Part shown: in pieces, positions 1-5,013 of the stretch
Position numbering within the stretch: position 1 is the first letter of the stretch
Layout: each line of letters starts with the position of its first letter
Assembly: GCA_946402595.1 (NCBI GenBank)
Contig: CAMIWY010000030.1
Coordinates: 1-9,734 of the forward strand
Length of the DNA stretch: 9,734 nucleotides
From: an uncultured Clostridia bacterium
GTDB taxonomy: Bacteria; Bacillota; Clostridia; Peptostreptococcales; Anaerovoracaceae
Direction of reading: 5' to 3'
The notes under the pieces: model-generated
What the model was told of the DNA's origin: nothing
Database searches by the model: none
The model's input: only the letters and a program-made list of their open reading frames with translations
Program-made: the position numbers and the translations under genes

Positions 1-189
1 TCGTGCTGCCAAAGCATGTTCTCCGCCCTCCAAATACTTGCTCACCCAAGCGGACAACAAGCCGCTACTGACGTTTTCTTCTCTCGCAATCTGCTGCATT
101 GGAACATGATCCTTCAAATGCCTGTTAACGATTCGCAACTTCTCCTCAACGGTCCACTTGCGATTTTTTCCGCCTTTTGGTCTGCCCAT
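1..189 (-). CDS. IS3-type transposase OrfA, N-terminal 63 residues (cut by window edge)
   Basis: This minus-strand reading frame starts with ATG at 189-187 and stays open to the window edge, giving exactly 63 codons. The product begins MGRPKGGKNRKWTVEEKLRI and continues with a helix-turn-helix (roughly residues 12-53) that includes QQIAREENVSSGLLSAWVSKY. This basic N-terminus plus HTH is typical of the DNA-binding OrfA protein of IS3/IS150-like elements, in which OrfA binds the terminal repeats and is fused to the DDE catalytic OrfB by programmed frameshifting. The start is supported by the ribosome binding site AGGAGGTGAG just upstream (about 193-202). The rest of OrfA and all of OrfB lie outside the window, so activity cannot be judged. 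Confidence 0.85.
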   Translation of the reverse strand, partial: MGRPKGGKNRKWTVEEKLRIVNRHLKDHVPMQQIAREENVSSGLLSAWVSKYLEGGEHALAAR

Positions 190-219
190 GTCCTCACCTC
201 CTGTACGAAGCATACCATG

Positions 220-255
220 AAAAAAGTAGACATGCTCTTTTTGCATGTCTACTTT
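220..255 (-). terminator. Hairpin at IS end, possible read-in terminator
   Basis: A perfect 13-bp inverted repeat, AAAGTAGACATGC (223-235) and GCATGTCTACTTT (243-255), encloses a 7-base loop. On the minus strand the stem is followed directly by a run of T, because the plus strand has A at 220-225. It therefore looks like an intrinsic terminator about 30 bases upstream of the transposase start. Many insertion sequences carry such structures to stop outside transcription from reading into the transposase. It could also be part of the transposase binding site. Confidence 0.5.
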
Positions 256-272
256 CATCTTACAGGTTCAGG

Positions 273-298
273 AAGCGGAAATGCCGCTTTCTCTTTTT
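273..298 (+). terminator. Weak hairpin with T-rich tail
   Basis: AAGCGG (273-278) pairs with CCGCTT (284-289) around a 5-base loop and is followed by TCTCTTTTT. This resembles a small intrinsic terminator on the plus strand just outside the insertion sequence. The stem is only 6 bp, so strength is doubtful. It would insulate the downstream CoA-transferase gene from transcription coming out of the element. Confidence 0.35.
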
Positions 299-371
299 GT
301 GCGGCGGCCGTTTGCGGGCGGGGACGCATCATTTTTTCGGCGAAAACACCAAAGAGTAGCCAAAAAGTGTC

Positions 372-398
372 TTGATCTGCACAAAAGCCCACTATAAT
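372..398 (+). promoter_or_regulatory. Possible promoter of the CoA-transferase gene
   Basis: A perfect -10 hexamer TATAAT lies at 393-398, with TTGATC at 372-377 as the best -35 candidate. The spacing of 15 is shorter than the usual 17, which lowers confidence. A start near 405 would give a leader of about 110 bases. The -10 box lies inside an inverted repeat described separately. No better -35/-10 pair was seen between 265 and the gene start at 516. Confidence 0.35.
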
Positions 399-487
399 GC
401 GGGCTTTCGAGATACAAAAATAAGTGTACATAGAATTGCCCGCATTGTAAAATATATACTAACAACGGAAGCAAGGCCGTTCGGCCG
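383..487 (+). promoter_or_regulatory. Leader region with competing inverted repeats
   Basis: Two pairings share the same bases. AAAGCCC (384-390) can pair with GGGCTTT (401-407). Alternatively TATAATGCGGGC (393-404) can pair with GCCCGCATTGTA (438-449), a 12-bp stem with one G-U pair. A third small hairpin, GGCC (475-478) with GGCC (483-486) around GTTC, lies just before the ribosome binding site at 502-507. The arrangement could be a regulatory RNA leader, or symmetrical DNA for a protein. If transcription starts near 405, the left arms are not in the RNA and only a DNA role remains. No known riboswitch class was recognised. Confidence 0.3.
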
Positions 488-515
488 GAGAAATAGAAAA
501 GAAAGGATGCCGTAT

Positions 516-1856
516 ATGCTAACGAACTATTCAACTGAGTACAGGGCAAAACTAAAGACTCCTGAGGAGGCGGTCAAGGTAGTGAAGGATGGCGACTGGG
601 TCGACTATTCCGGAGCGACAGGGATACCTGATCTGCTCGACAAGGCTCTGGCAGCAAGAAGAGACGAACTCCACGATGTAAAGATCAGAGGATACCAGTC
701 CCTGCGTCCTGTGGAAGTGGCGGTGTGTGATCCTTCTTTGGAACATTTCTGCTACAACTCCTGGTTCCTGTCGGCAGGTGAGAGGAAGCTGAGAGATAAC
801 GGACAGTGTTTCTTCATACCGATGATGTTCAGGAACATGCCGAAGATCTACAGACAAGGATACTGTAAGGTCGACGTCGCGATGATACAGGTATCGCCGA
901 TGGATGAGCATGGATATTTCTATTTCTCGATGCAGTGCGCTGCGGAGCGCGCTCTGATGGACGTTGCGAAATACAAGATACTTGAGGTCAACGAAAACCT
1001 GCCTCATGTACAGGGAACTCAGAACACGGTCCACATCTCTGAGATCGATGCCGTAGTCGAGGGCGAGCACGGTCCGATCCCGAACCTTCCGAGGAATGCT
1101 CCGACAGAGTCCGATTTCAAGCTTGCTGATTATATAATGGAAGATATGCATGACGGTATCTGCCTGCAGCTTGGCGTAGGATCGATATCAGATTCGGTAG
1201 GCGTCAGACTTGCGGAGTCAGACATCAAGGACATAGGTATCCACACTGAGCTTTTGTGCGAAGCGCTCTGCGATCTTTACAAAGCAGGCAAGATCACGAA
1301 CATCCACAAGAACATAGACAGATACAAGACCGTCTTCACGATGGTCATGGGATCGCAGGATATATATGACTGGGCGGCAGACAATTCGTCTGTGATGACG
1401 ACGGCTGTCGACTATGTCAACGATCCGGCTGTGATCGGACAGCTGGACAACATGGTCTCGATCAACAACGCCATCGAGGTCGACCTTTACGGTCAGATCT
1501 CAAGCGAGAGCGTAGGTCCGAGACAGATCAGCGGATGCGGCGGTCAGATGGACTTCCTGATGGGAGCGTTCAGATCGAAAGGCGGCAAAGGATATATCTG
1601 CACGAAGTCTGCTTACACTGACAAGAACGGCGTTCTTCGCTCCAAGATCGTCCCGTCGCTCGACGGCTCGAAGATCACGTCGACATGTACGGATGCTTAC
1701 TACATCGTCACAGAGTACGGCAAGGTGAACATGATGGGCAAGAGCGAATGGCAGCGCGCTGAGGAACTGATAAGCATCGCGCACCCGGACCTTAGGGACA
1801 GCCTGATCGAGGAAGCGGAAAAGCTCGGCATCTGGAAGAGGTCGAACAAGCGCTGA
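516..1856 (+). CDS. Family I CoA-transferase, butyryl-CoA:acetate CoA-transferase-like
   Basis: This 446-residue protein belongs to the acetyl-CoA hydrolase/transferase family (the But, Cat1 and 4-hydroxybutyrate CoA-transferase group). These cytoplasmic enzymes move CoA between an acyl-CoA and a free acid such as acetate through a glutamyl-CoA intermediate. Seen: an N-terminal half opening with EEAVKVVKDGDWVDY; the segment GIHTEL, where E245 is the likely catalytic glutamate; and a C-terminal CoA-binding region with SGCGGQMDF and GAFRSKGGKGY. Length matches But-type enzymes (about 440-450 residues). The start at ATG 516 was chosen because AAAGGA (502-507) lies 8 bases upstream; an in-frame ATG at 507 overlaps that site, and frame extension further upstream has no ribosome binding site. 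The gene stands alone between its leader and a strong terminator. The acyl substrate cannot be read from sequence: butyrate is the family default, but branched acids would fit the nearby Vor complex. Confidence 0.85.
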   Translation: MLTNYSTEYRAKLKTPEEAVKVVKDGDWVDYSGATGIPDLLDKALAARRDELHDVKIRGYQSLRPVEVAVCDPSLEHFCYNSWFLSAGERKLRDNGQCFFIPMMFRNMPKIYRQGYCKVDVAMIQVSPMDEHGYFYFSMQCAAERALMDVAKYKILEVNENLPHVQGTQNTVHISEIDAVVEGEHGPIPNLPRNAPTESDFKLADYIMEDMHDGICLQLGVGSISDSVGVRLAESDIKDIGIHTELLCEALCDLYKAGKITNIHKNIDRYKTVFTMVMGSQDIYDWAADNSSVMTTAVDYVNDPAVIGQLDNMVSINNAIEVDLYGQISSESVGPRQISGCGGQMDFLMGAFRSKGGKGYICTKSAYTDKNGVLRSKIVPSLDGSKITSTCTDAYYIVTEYGKVNMMGKSEWQRAEELISIAHPDLRDSLIEEAEKLGIWKRSNKR

Positions 1857-1888
1857 TGCAGTAAGCATGCCACACATAAGTAAACGTG

Positions 1889-1924
1889 ATACGGCGGACC
1901 ATATTGCGGGTCTGCCGTATTTTT
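1889..1924 (+). terminator. Strong intrinsic terminator after the CoA-transferase
   Basis: A 12-bp stem (1889-1900 with 1909-1920, one G-U pair) has an 8-base loop and runs into five T (1920-1924). It lies about 30 bases after the CoA-transferase stop codon and should end that transcript, making the CoA-transferase monocistronic. Confidence 0.9.
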
Positions 1925-2000
1925 GGTATAACTTTTATATGAGCAAAATTTCTGGATAATAGGAGTGCAGTACGTGGTGCTGCAGGAAGAGGTGGCAAAA

Positions 2001-2558
2001 ATGATGCAACTACCGTGTGATATGGAAATGAGCAGAAAGTCCGGAGAAACGAAGGTGTTCACCCTCCGCCGCTGCGACGAAAGCGACGTGGACGCGATCG
2101 TGAAACTGCAGCAGGACGTATATGACGCACTGCCGGACAAGAGCATATTCGTCAAAACGAAGCCTGAGGAGTTCCTGGAGTCGGTCAAGCTCGACTACTG
2201 CTTCTGCTTCATGGATGGCGACGAGATGGCGGCGTTCACACTGGGAGTATCGGGCCGCGTTTCCTACAGGAACTACGGCGAGTATCTCGACTATGACGAC
2301 GAGCATCTGATGAAGACGACTTCGATGGATACATCGTTCGTATCCCCGAAGTACAGAGGCTTCGGTCTGCAGAAGTTCTTCTTCGAGCTCAGGGAAGAGG
2401 CCGCGAAGGAAGACGGCTGCACAGAGGCGGTCACGACGATCGCCCCGGACAACGAATTCAGTCTGGCGAATGCTTACAAAACAGGATATGAAGTCGTAAA
2501 GACGATGGTCATATACGGCGGGCTGAAGAGATGCATATTGCGTAAGATATTTGAGTAA
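2001..2558 (+). CDS. GNAT-family N-acetyltransferase (copy 1 of a tandem pair)
   Basis: A 185-residue protein with the GNAT fold, which moves an acetyl group from acetyl-CoA to an amine; the substrate is unknown. Seen: the acetyl-CoA pyrophosphate-binding motif A at about residues 113-128, containing YRGFGLQKFFF, and a late motif PDNEFSLANAYKTGYE (149-164) typical of GNAT C-terminal halves. The start at ATG 2001 was chosen for GAGGTG at 1989-1994. An in-frame GTG at 1974, preceded by AGGAG (1961-1965), is a real alternative and would add nine residues. The gene lies 18 bases upstream of a homologous copy, so the two are probably co-transcribed. No convincing promoter was found; GATAAT at 1955-1960 is the best -10 candidate but lacks a good -35. 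The N-terminal segment KSGETKVFTLRRC is shared with copy 2. Confidence 0.85.
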   Translation: MMQLPCDMEMSRKSGETKVFTLRRCDESDVDAIVKLQQDVYDALPDKSIFVKTKPEEFLESVKLDYCFCFMDGDEMAAFTLGVSGRVSYRNYGEYLDYDDEHLMKTTSMDTSFVSPKYRGFGLQKFFFELREEAAKEDGCTEAVTTIAPDNEFSLANAYKTGYEVVKTMVIYGGLKRCILRKIFE

Positions 2559-2576
2559 GCGAAGGAGGAACGGAAA

Positions 2577-3149
2577 ATGTCGGATATAAAGATACCTGAA
2601 ATCCCTTGTGAAATGGAGATGACACGCCGCTCGGGCGAGAGCAAAGTGTTCACGCTGAGACGCTGCGTTCCGGAAGATGTTCCGATGATCGTCAAGAACC
2701 AGCAGATAATCAGCGACGGACTCCCCGTCAAAGATTTTCTGTATCTGACCACGGAGGAGGACTATGCTGAATCGGTAGACAACGATGTCTGCTTCGTTTT
2801 CATGGACGGTGACAAGATGGCCGCGTTCACTTTGATGATAGCGAACAGAGTCTGCTGGAGGAACTACGGAAGATTCATCGAGGATACGGAAGAGTATCAG
2901 AAGAAAGCGGTCTCGATGGATACTTCATTCGTCATGCCGGAGTACAGAGGCTTCGGTCTTCAGAAGTTCTTCTTTGCTATAAGAGAAGCTGAGGCTTTGA
3001 AGCTGGGAGCTGAAGTCGCTCTTACGAAGATCCATCCGGACAACGTGCACAGCCTGAACAACGCTTACAAATCGGGATTCGAACTCGTCAAGACAGTTGA
3101 AGTCTGGGGAGGACATATGAGAGCGATCCTGAAAAAGGATCTGAAGTAG
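2577..3149 (+). CDS. GNAT-family N-acetyltransferase (copy 2 of a tandem pair)
   Basis: A 190-residue GNAT protein that aligns without gaps to copy 1 over 181 residues, with about 101 identities counted by hand (near 56%). Motif A is at about residues 118-133 (PEYRGFGLQKFFF) and the C-terminal motif HPDNVHSLNNAYKSGFE at 153-169. The ATG at 2577 follows a clear GGAGG (2564-2568). Identity is concentrated around the acetyl-CoA site, MDGDxMAAFTL and SMDTSFV. It is weakest at about residues 53-60 and 100-109, where an acceptor substrate could be contacted, so the copies may act on different amines. The gene ends at a bidirectional terminator shared with the convergent thioesterase. The product is likely cytoplasmic: no signal peptide or membrane segment is visible. 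Confidence 0.87.
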   Translation: MSDIKIPEIPCEMEMTRRSGESKVFTLRRCVPEDVPMIVKNQQIISDGLPVKDFLYLTTEEDYAESVDNDVCFVFMDGDKMAAFTLMIANRVCWRNYGRFIEDTEEYQKKAVSMDTSFVMPEYRGFGLQKFFFAIREAEALKLGAEVALTKIHPDNVHSLNNAYKSGFELVKTVEVWGGHMRAILKKDLK

Positions 3150-3186
3150 GGCCCTGAACGATCCGGGCATCCGGGAAATGATAGGG

Positions 3187-3226
3187 AAAAAACAGCGCCG
3201 GCGGATATCGCTCCGCCGGTGTTTTT
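3187..3226. terminator. Bidirectional terminator between convergent genes
   Basis: CCGGCGGA (3198-3205) pairs with TCCGCCGG (3212-3219) around a 6-base loop. TGTTTTT follows on the plus strand, and a run of six A (3187-3192) precedes it, giving a T run on the minus strand. It can end both the GNAT pair transcript and the regulator-thioesterase transcript that stops at 3237. Confidence 0.88.
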
Positions 3227-3236
3227 GATATTTCTA

Positions 3237-3668
3237 TTACAGTTCGATCTTCATGTCCAGCGGCATGATGGTGAACTGGCCGCTGCAGAGGAGTCTGCCG
3301 TCCTGATCGGTGACGTCGACTTCGTAGAAAAGCACGCGCTTGCCGCGTTTGAGCTCCCGGGATGTCGCGATGATCTTTTTCGGATCAGTAAGCGGATCGC
3401 CTGCGACGATGGCAGGACTGAGATAGTTGAAAGAACTGTTGACGGTCACACCGTGATATCCATAAGCACACGCAGCGGTACCGGCGGCGATATCCGCCAT
3501 GGTGAAGAGACAGCCTCCGTGGACCGCTCCCGAAGGATTAAGCACTTCATCGGAAGGAACGAGCTCGATCACAGCCGAGCCCTCTTCGATATGGGTTATC
3601 TCCGCGCCGATGTGGCGGAGAAAGTTGTTCGTTTCGTTTCTGTTCTGTCTGAGTTTTTCGAGATCCAA
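3237..3668 (-). CDS. PaaI-family hotdog-fold thioesterase
   Basis: A 143-residue protein of the PaaI-type hotdog thioesterase family, which hydrolyses acyl-CoA thioesters to the free acid and CoA in the cytoplasm. Seen: the family signature NPSGAVHGGCLFTMADIA at residues 44-61, with the conserved HGG at 50-52 and the acidic residue D59 in the usual catalytic position. Length is typical. The start is TTG at 3668-3666, supported by AAAGGAG located 9 bases upstream; no ATG is available in a suitable place. It lies 39 bases downstream of the XRE regulator on the same strand and is probably co-transcribed with it. With the Vor complex across the divergent region, a role in removing acyl-CoA formed from amino acids is plausible, but the substrate is not shown by the sequence. 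Confidence 0.88.
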   Translation of the reverse strand: MDLEKLRQNRNETNNFLRHIGAEITHIEEGSAVIELVPSDEVLNPSGAVHGGCLFTMADIAAGTAACAYGYHGVTVNSSFNYLSPAIVAGDPLTDPKKIIATSRELKRGKRVLFYEVDVTDQDGRLLCSGQFTIMPLDMKIEL

Positions 3669-3707
3669 AGTTTGATGCTCCTTTTCTTATGCTGCTTCTC
3701 AGTCTGC

Positions 3708-4442
3708 TTACTTGTCGTTCAGCGTCACGATGTTCGGACGGTTGATGACCATCATATTATAATAACGAAGGTTCCTGGAGTCTTCCTTGTTGAGCTCGAG
3801 GATGTTCAGCAGCATGGAGTCCTCGCGGATCTGCTTCTTCGACACGATGATCTTGATCGCGATCGGCGCGAAGAACGGGCTGCTGGCTATACCGCTGAGG
3901 ATGCCGACGGCCGGAGCGTTGGCGTGCATCGGGTTGAGGATGCACAGGTAAAGGAGCTCCGTGGCGTTGACCTGGTTGACCATGTTGAGGTGGGTGATAG
4001 TGTCGTAAGCAGTCATCTTCCCCTCGAATATGTGCTGGACGCGCTCCTTGTTAAAGTTTTCGTCAAGTCCCATGAAAAGCTGGGCGTCGACGGCCTGTCC
4101 GTCATCCGATGTCCTTAGTTCGATGAGGGATCTGACTATGCCTTTGATACGGCCGTCATAATAGTAGACGAACAGCTTCGGCTGGTTGAAAAATGAGTTC
4201 TGCGGCAGGGGCCTTGGTCTCACGTTCGGAGAGTGATAGTCGATGAGGCTCTTAAGGTCCATATCAAGAGCGTCCGCTATATCCAGCAGAGTCTCTACGT
4301 CGATGGTGATGGAGCCGCTCTCGTACTTGGAAACAGTGGCTTTGCTCTTGTTGATCATCTTGGCGAATTCGTCTATGGTAAGCCCTTTGCCCTTGCGGCC
4401 TCTCCTGATCCTGTCGCCTACGTGTTCCGTGATCTTACTCAT
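3708..4442 (-). CDS. XRE-family regulator with an unrecognised C-terminal domain
   Basis: A 244-residue protein. Residues about 11-66 form a Cro/C1-type helix-turn-helix, with LTIDEFAKMINKSKATVSKYE as the recognition core, so it should bind palindromic DNA as a dimer. Residues about 80-244 are not a domain I can name. They contain KLFVYYYDGRIKGIVRSLIE, a stretch resembling an effector or sensor fold, and a hydrophobic APAVGILSGIASSPFFAPIA segment that does not look like a full membrane anchor. The start at ATG 4442 was chosen for AGGAG about 7 bases upstream; an ATG at 4469 has no good ribosome binding site. The gene is divergent from the vor operon and upstream of the thioesterase, so autoregulation and control of the operon are likely. 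Whether it activates or represses is unknown. Confidence 0.87.
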   Translation of the reverse strand: MSKITEHVGDRIRRGRKGKGLTIDEFAKMINKSKATVSKYESGSITIDVETLLDIADALDMDLKSLIDYHSPNVRPRPLPQNSFFNQPKLFVYYYDGRIKGIVRSLIELRTSDDGQAVDAQLFMGLDENFNKERVQHIFEGKMTAYDTITHLNMVNQVNATELLYLCILNPMHANAPAVGILSGIASSPFFAPIAIKIIVSKKQIREDSMLLNILELNKEDSRNLRYYNMMVINRPNIVTLNDK

Positions 4443-4511
4443 TCTTCTTCTCCTACCTGAGGCGCTCATCGCGCCGTAAAAATGAATCGGTGTCCGGTTA
4501 TTTGTAAGGAG

Positions 4512-4541
4512 ATTTTACTATTAAAAAAATAGTGCGGTCAA
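4512..4541 (-). promoter_or_regulatory. Promoter of the XRE regulator-thioesterase unit
   Basis: On the minus strand, TTGACC (4541-4536) and TAAAAT (4517-4512) are separated by 18 bases, a good match to a vegetative sigma factor promoter. Transcription would start near 4505, leaving a leader of about 60 bases before the regulator start at 4442. The inverted repeat at 4544-4570 lies just 2 bases upstream of the -35 box. Confidence 0.6.
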
Positions 4542-4543
4542 GC

Positions 4544-4570
4544 AAAAAGTTTCATATCAAGAAACTTTTT
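4544..4570. promoter_or_regulatory. Putative operator 1: AAGTTTC-N7-GAAACTT palindrome
   Basis: A perfect 10-bp inverted repeat, AAAAAGTTTC (4544-4553) and GAAACTTTTT (4561-4570), has a 7-base centre. It abuts the -35 box of the regulator promoter. It shares its core, spacing and orientation with the repeat at 4663-4679, which argues for a protein-binding site rather than a terminator; the stem is also very poor in G and C. The likely binder is the adjacent XRE regulator (inference). Confidence 0.55.
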
Positions 4571-4637
4571 TGAGAAAAAGGACCTATTGTTAAAAAAATA
4601 TCGTTTTCTGTCGAAAAAATACTCCAAAAGAGCGACT

Positions 4638-4650
4638 AAAGTGAAACTTT
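4638..4650. promoter_or_regulatory. Additional GAAACTTT half-site within AAAGT-GAA-ACTTT
   Basis: GAAACTTT at 4643-4650 repeats the right half of operator 1 exactly. It also lies within a small palindrome, AAAGT (4638-4642) and ACTTT (4646-4650). It may be a weaker binding position between the two full palindromes. In an AT-rich region this could be chance. Confidence 0.3.
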
Positions 4651-4662
4651 GATGGTGTTTTT

Positions 4663-4679
4663 GTTTCTTTGAATGAAAC
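4663..4679. promoter_or_regulatory. Putative operator 2: GTTTC-N7-GAAAC palindrome
   Basis: GTTTC (4663-4667) and GAAAC (4675-4679) are separated by 7 bases, the same core and spacing as operator 1. It ends 9 bases before the -35 box of the vor promoter. The two palindrome centres are 114 bp apart, close to 11 turns of B-form DNA. A site upstream of the -35 suits an activator, or a repressor acting through a loop. Confidence 0.5.
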
Positions 4680-4688
4680 GTACATTGA

Positions 4689-4717
4689 TTGACGGTTGGC
4701 GCCGTTTTGAGTAAAAT
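4689..4717 (+). promoter_or_regulatory. Promoter of the vor operon
   Basis: TTGACG (4689-4694) and TAAAAT (4712-4717) are separated by exactly 17 bases; each hexamer matches the vegetative consensus at five of six positions. Transcription would start near 4724, giving a leader of about 59 bases. A perfect TATAAT at 4734-4739 could serve a second start but has no well-placed -35 box. Confidence 0.65.
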
Positions 4718-4740
4718 GAATTCTGTAGGTACGTATAATT

Positions 4741-4753
4741 TGATAACTTATCA
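4741..4753. promoter_or_regulatory. TGATAA-C-TTATCA palindrome in the vor leader
   Basis: A perfect 6-bp inverted repeat around one base lies about 17-29 bases downstream of the predicted vor start and about 17 bases before the ribosome binding site. Its position suits a roadblock-type operator for a second regulator. It does not match the GTTTC-N7-GAAAC palindromes, and I do not recognise it as the site of a known regulator. Confidence 0.3.
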
Positions 4754-4782
4754 CTTGTTAATTAAAAAAGGAGTGGGAACAG

Positions 4783-5001
4783 TTGGCAAAAGGAAAATTG
4801 GAATTCAGATCTGACAGATGCAAGGGCTGTGAGCTCTGTGTCTCCGTCTGCCCGAAGAACATTCTGGCGCTTGACCCGGAGCACGTAAACAGAAAGGGCT
4901 ATCACCCTGTAACAGTCACGAACGAAGATGAATGTATTGCATGTGCAAGTTGCGCGCTGATGTGCCCGGATGGCATCATCAATGTGTACAGGCTTGATTA
5001 A
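4783..5001 (+). CDS. vorD: Ferredoxin-type delta subunit of 2-oxoacid:ferredoxin oxidoreductase
   Basis: A 72-residue protein with two complete 4Fe-4S motifs: C13, C16, C19, C23 in CKGCELCVSVCP and C51, C54, C57, C61 in CIACASCALMCP. It carries electrons from the thiamine-diphosphate site of the complex to free ferredoxin in the cytoplasm. Length and spacing fit the small delta subunit of the four-subunit Vor/Kor enzymes, in which this subunit is separate and often encoded first. The start is TTG at 4783, with GGAG at 4770-4773 nine bases upstream; the product then begins MAKGKLEF. It is the first gene of the operon, 12 bases before the alpha subunit gene. A rare start codon here could hold its translation below that of the following genes. 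Confidence 0.9.
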   Translation: MAKGKLEFRSDRCKGCELCVSVCPKNILALDPEHVNRKGYHPVTVTNEDECIACASCALMCPDGIINVYRLD

Positions 5002-5013
5002 GGAGGTAGCAAA

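Larger units (their letters stand above)
1..264 (-). mobile_element. End of an IS3-type insertion sequence (partial)
   Basis: The left part of the window is the 5' (OrfA) end of an insertion sequence that runs out of the window to the left. Seen: an OrfA-like N-terminus on the minus strand, a strong ribosome binding site, and a long inverted repeat upstream of it. The outer edge is a guess. Read on the minus strand from 264, the sequence begins TGTAAGATGAAAGTAGACATGC, and IS3-family ends usually begin with TG, so 264 is a plausible tip. No second end, OrfB or target-site duplication is visible here, so the boundary and whether the element is intact cannot be decided. Confidence 0.5.

Noticed and set aside
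16..375. Open frame of 119 codons on the plus strand at the left edge
   Set aside because: It is antisense to the OrfA transposase start and runs through the IS hairpin; no ribosome binding site or domain.
383..449. Known riboswitch before the CoA-transferase
   Set aside because: No conserved core of a riboswitch class was recognised, and the left arms may lie upstream of the transcript start.
3219..4118. Open frame of 299 codons on the plus strand across the thioesterase and regulator
   Set aside because: The minus-strand genes have clear motifs and ribosome binding sites; this frame spans the terminator and the gap between them and resembles no family.
4544..4571. Intrinsic terminator reading of the AAAAAGTTTC palindrome
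   Set aside because: The stem has only two G-C pairs of ten, no gene ends nearby, and a matching palindrome occurs at the second promoter, so an operator is the better explanation.
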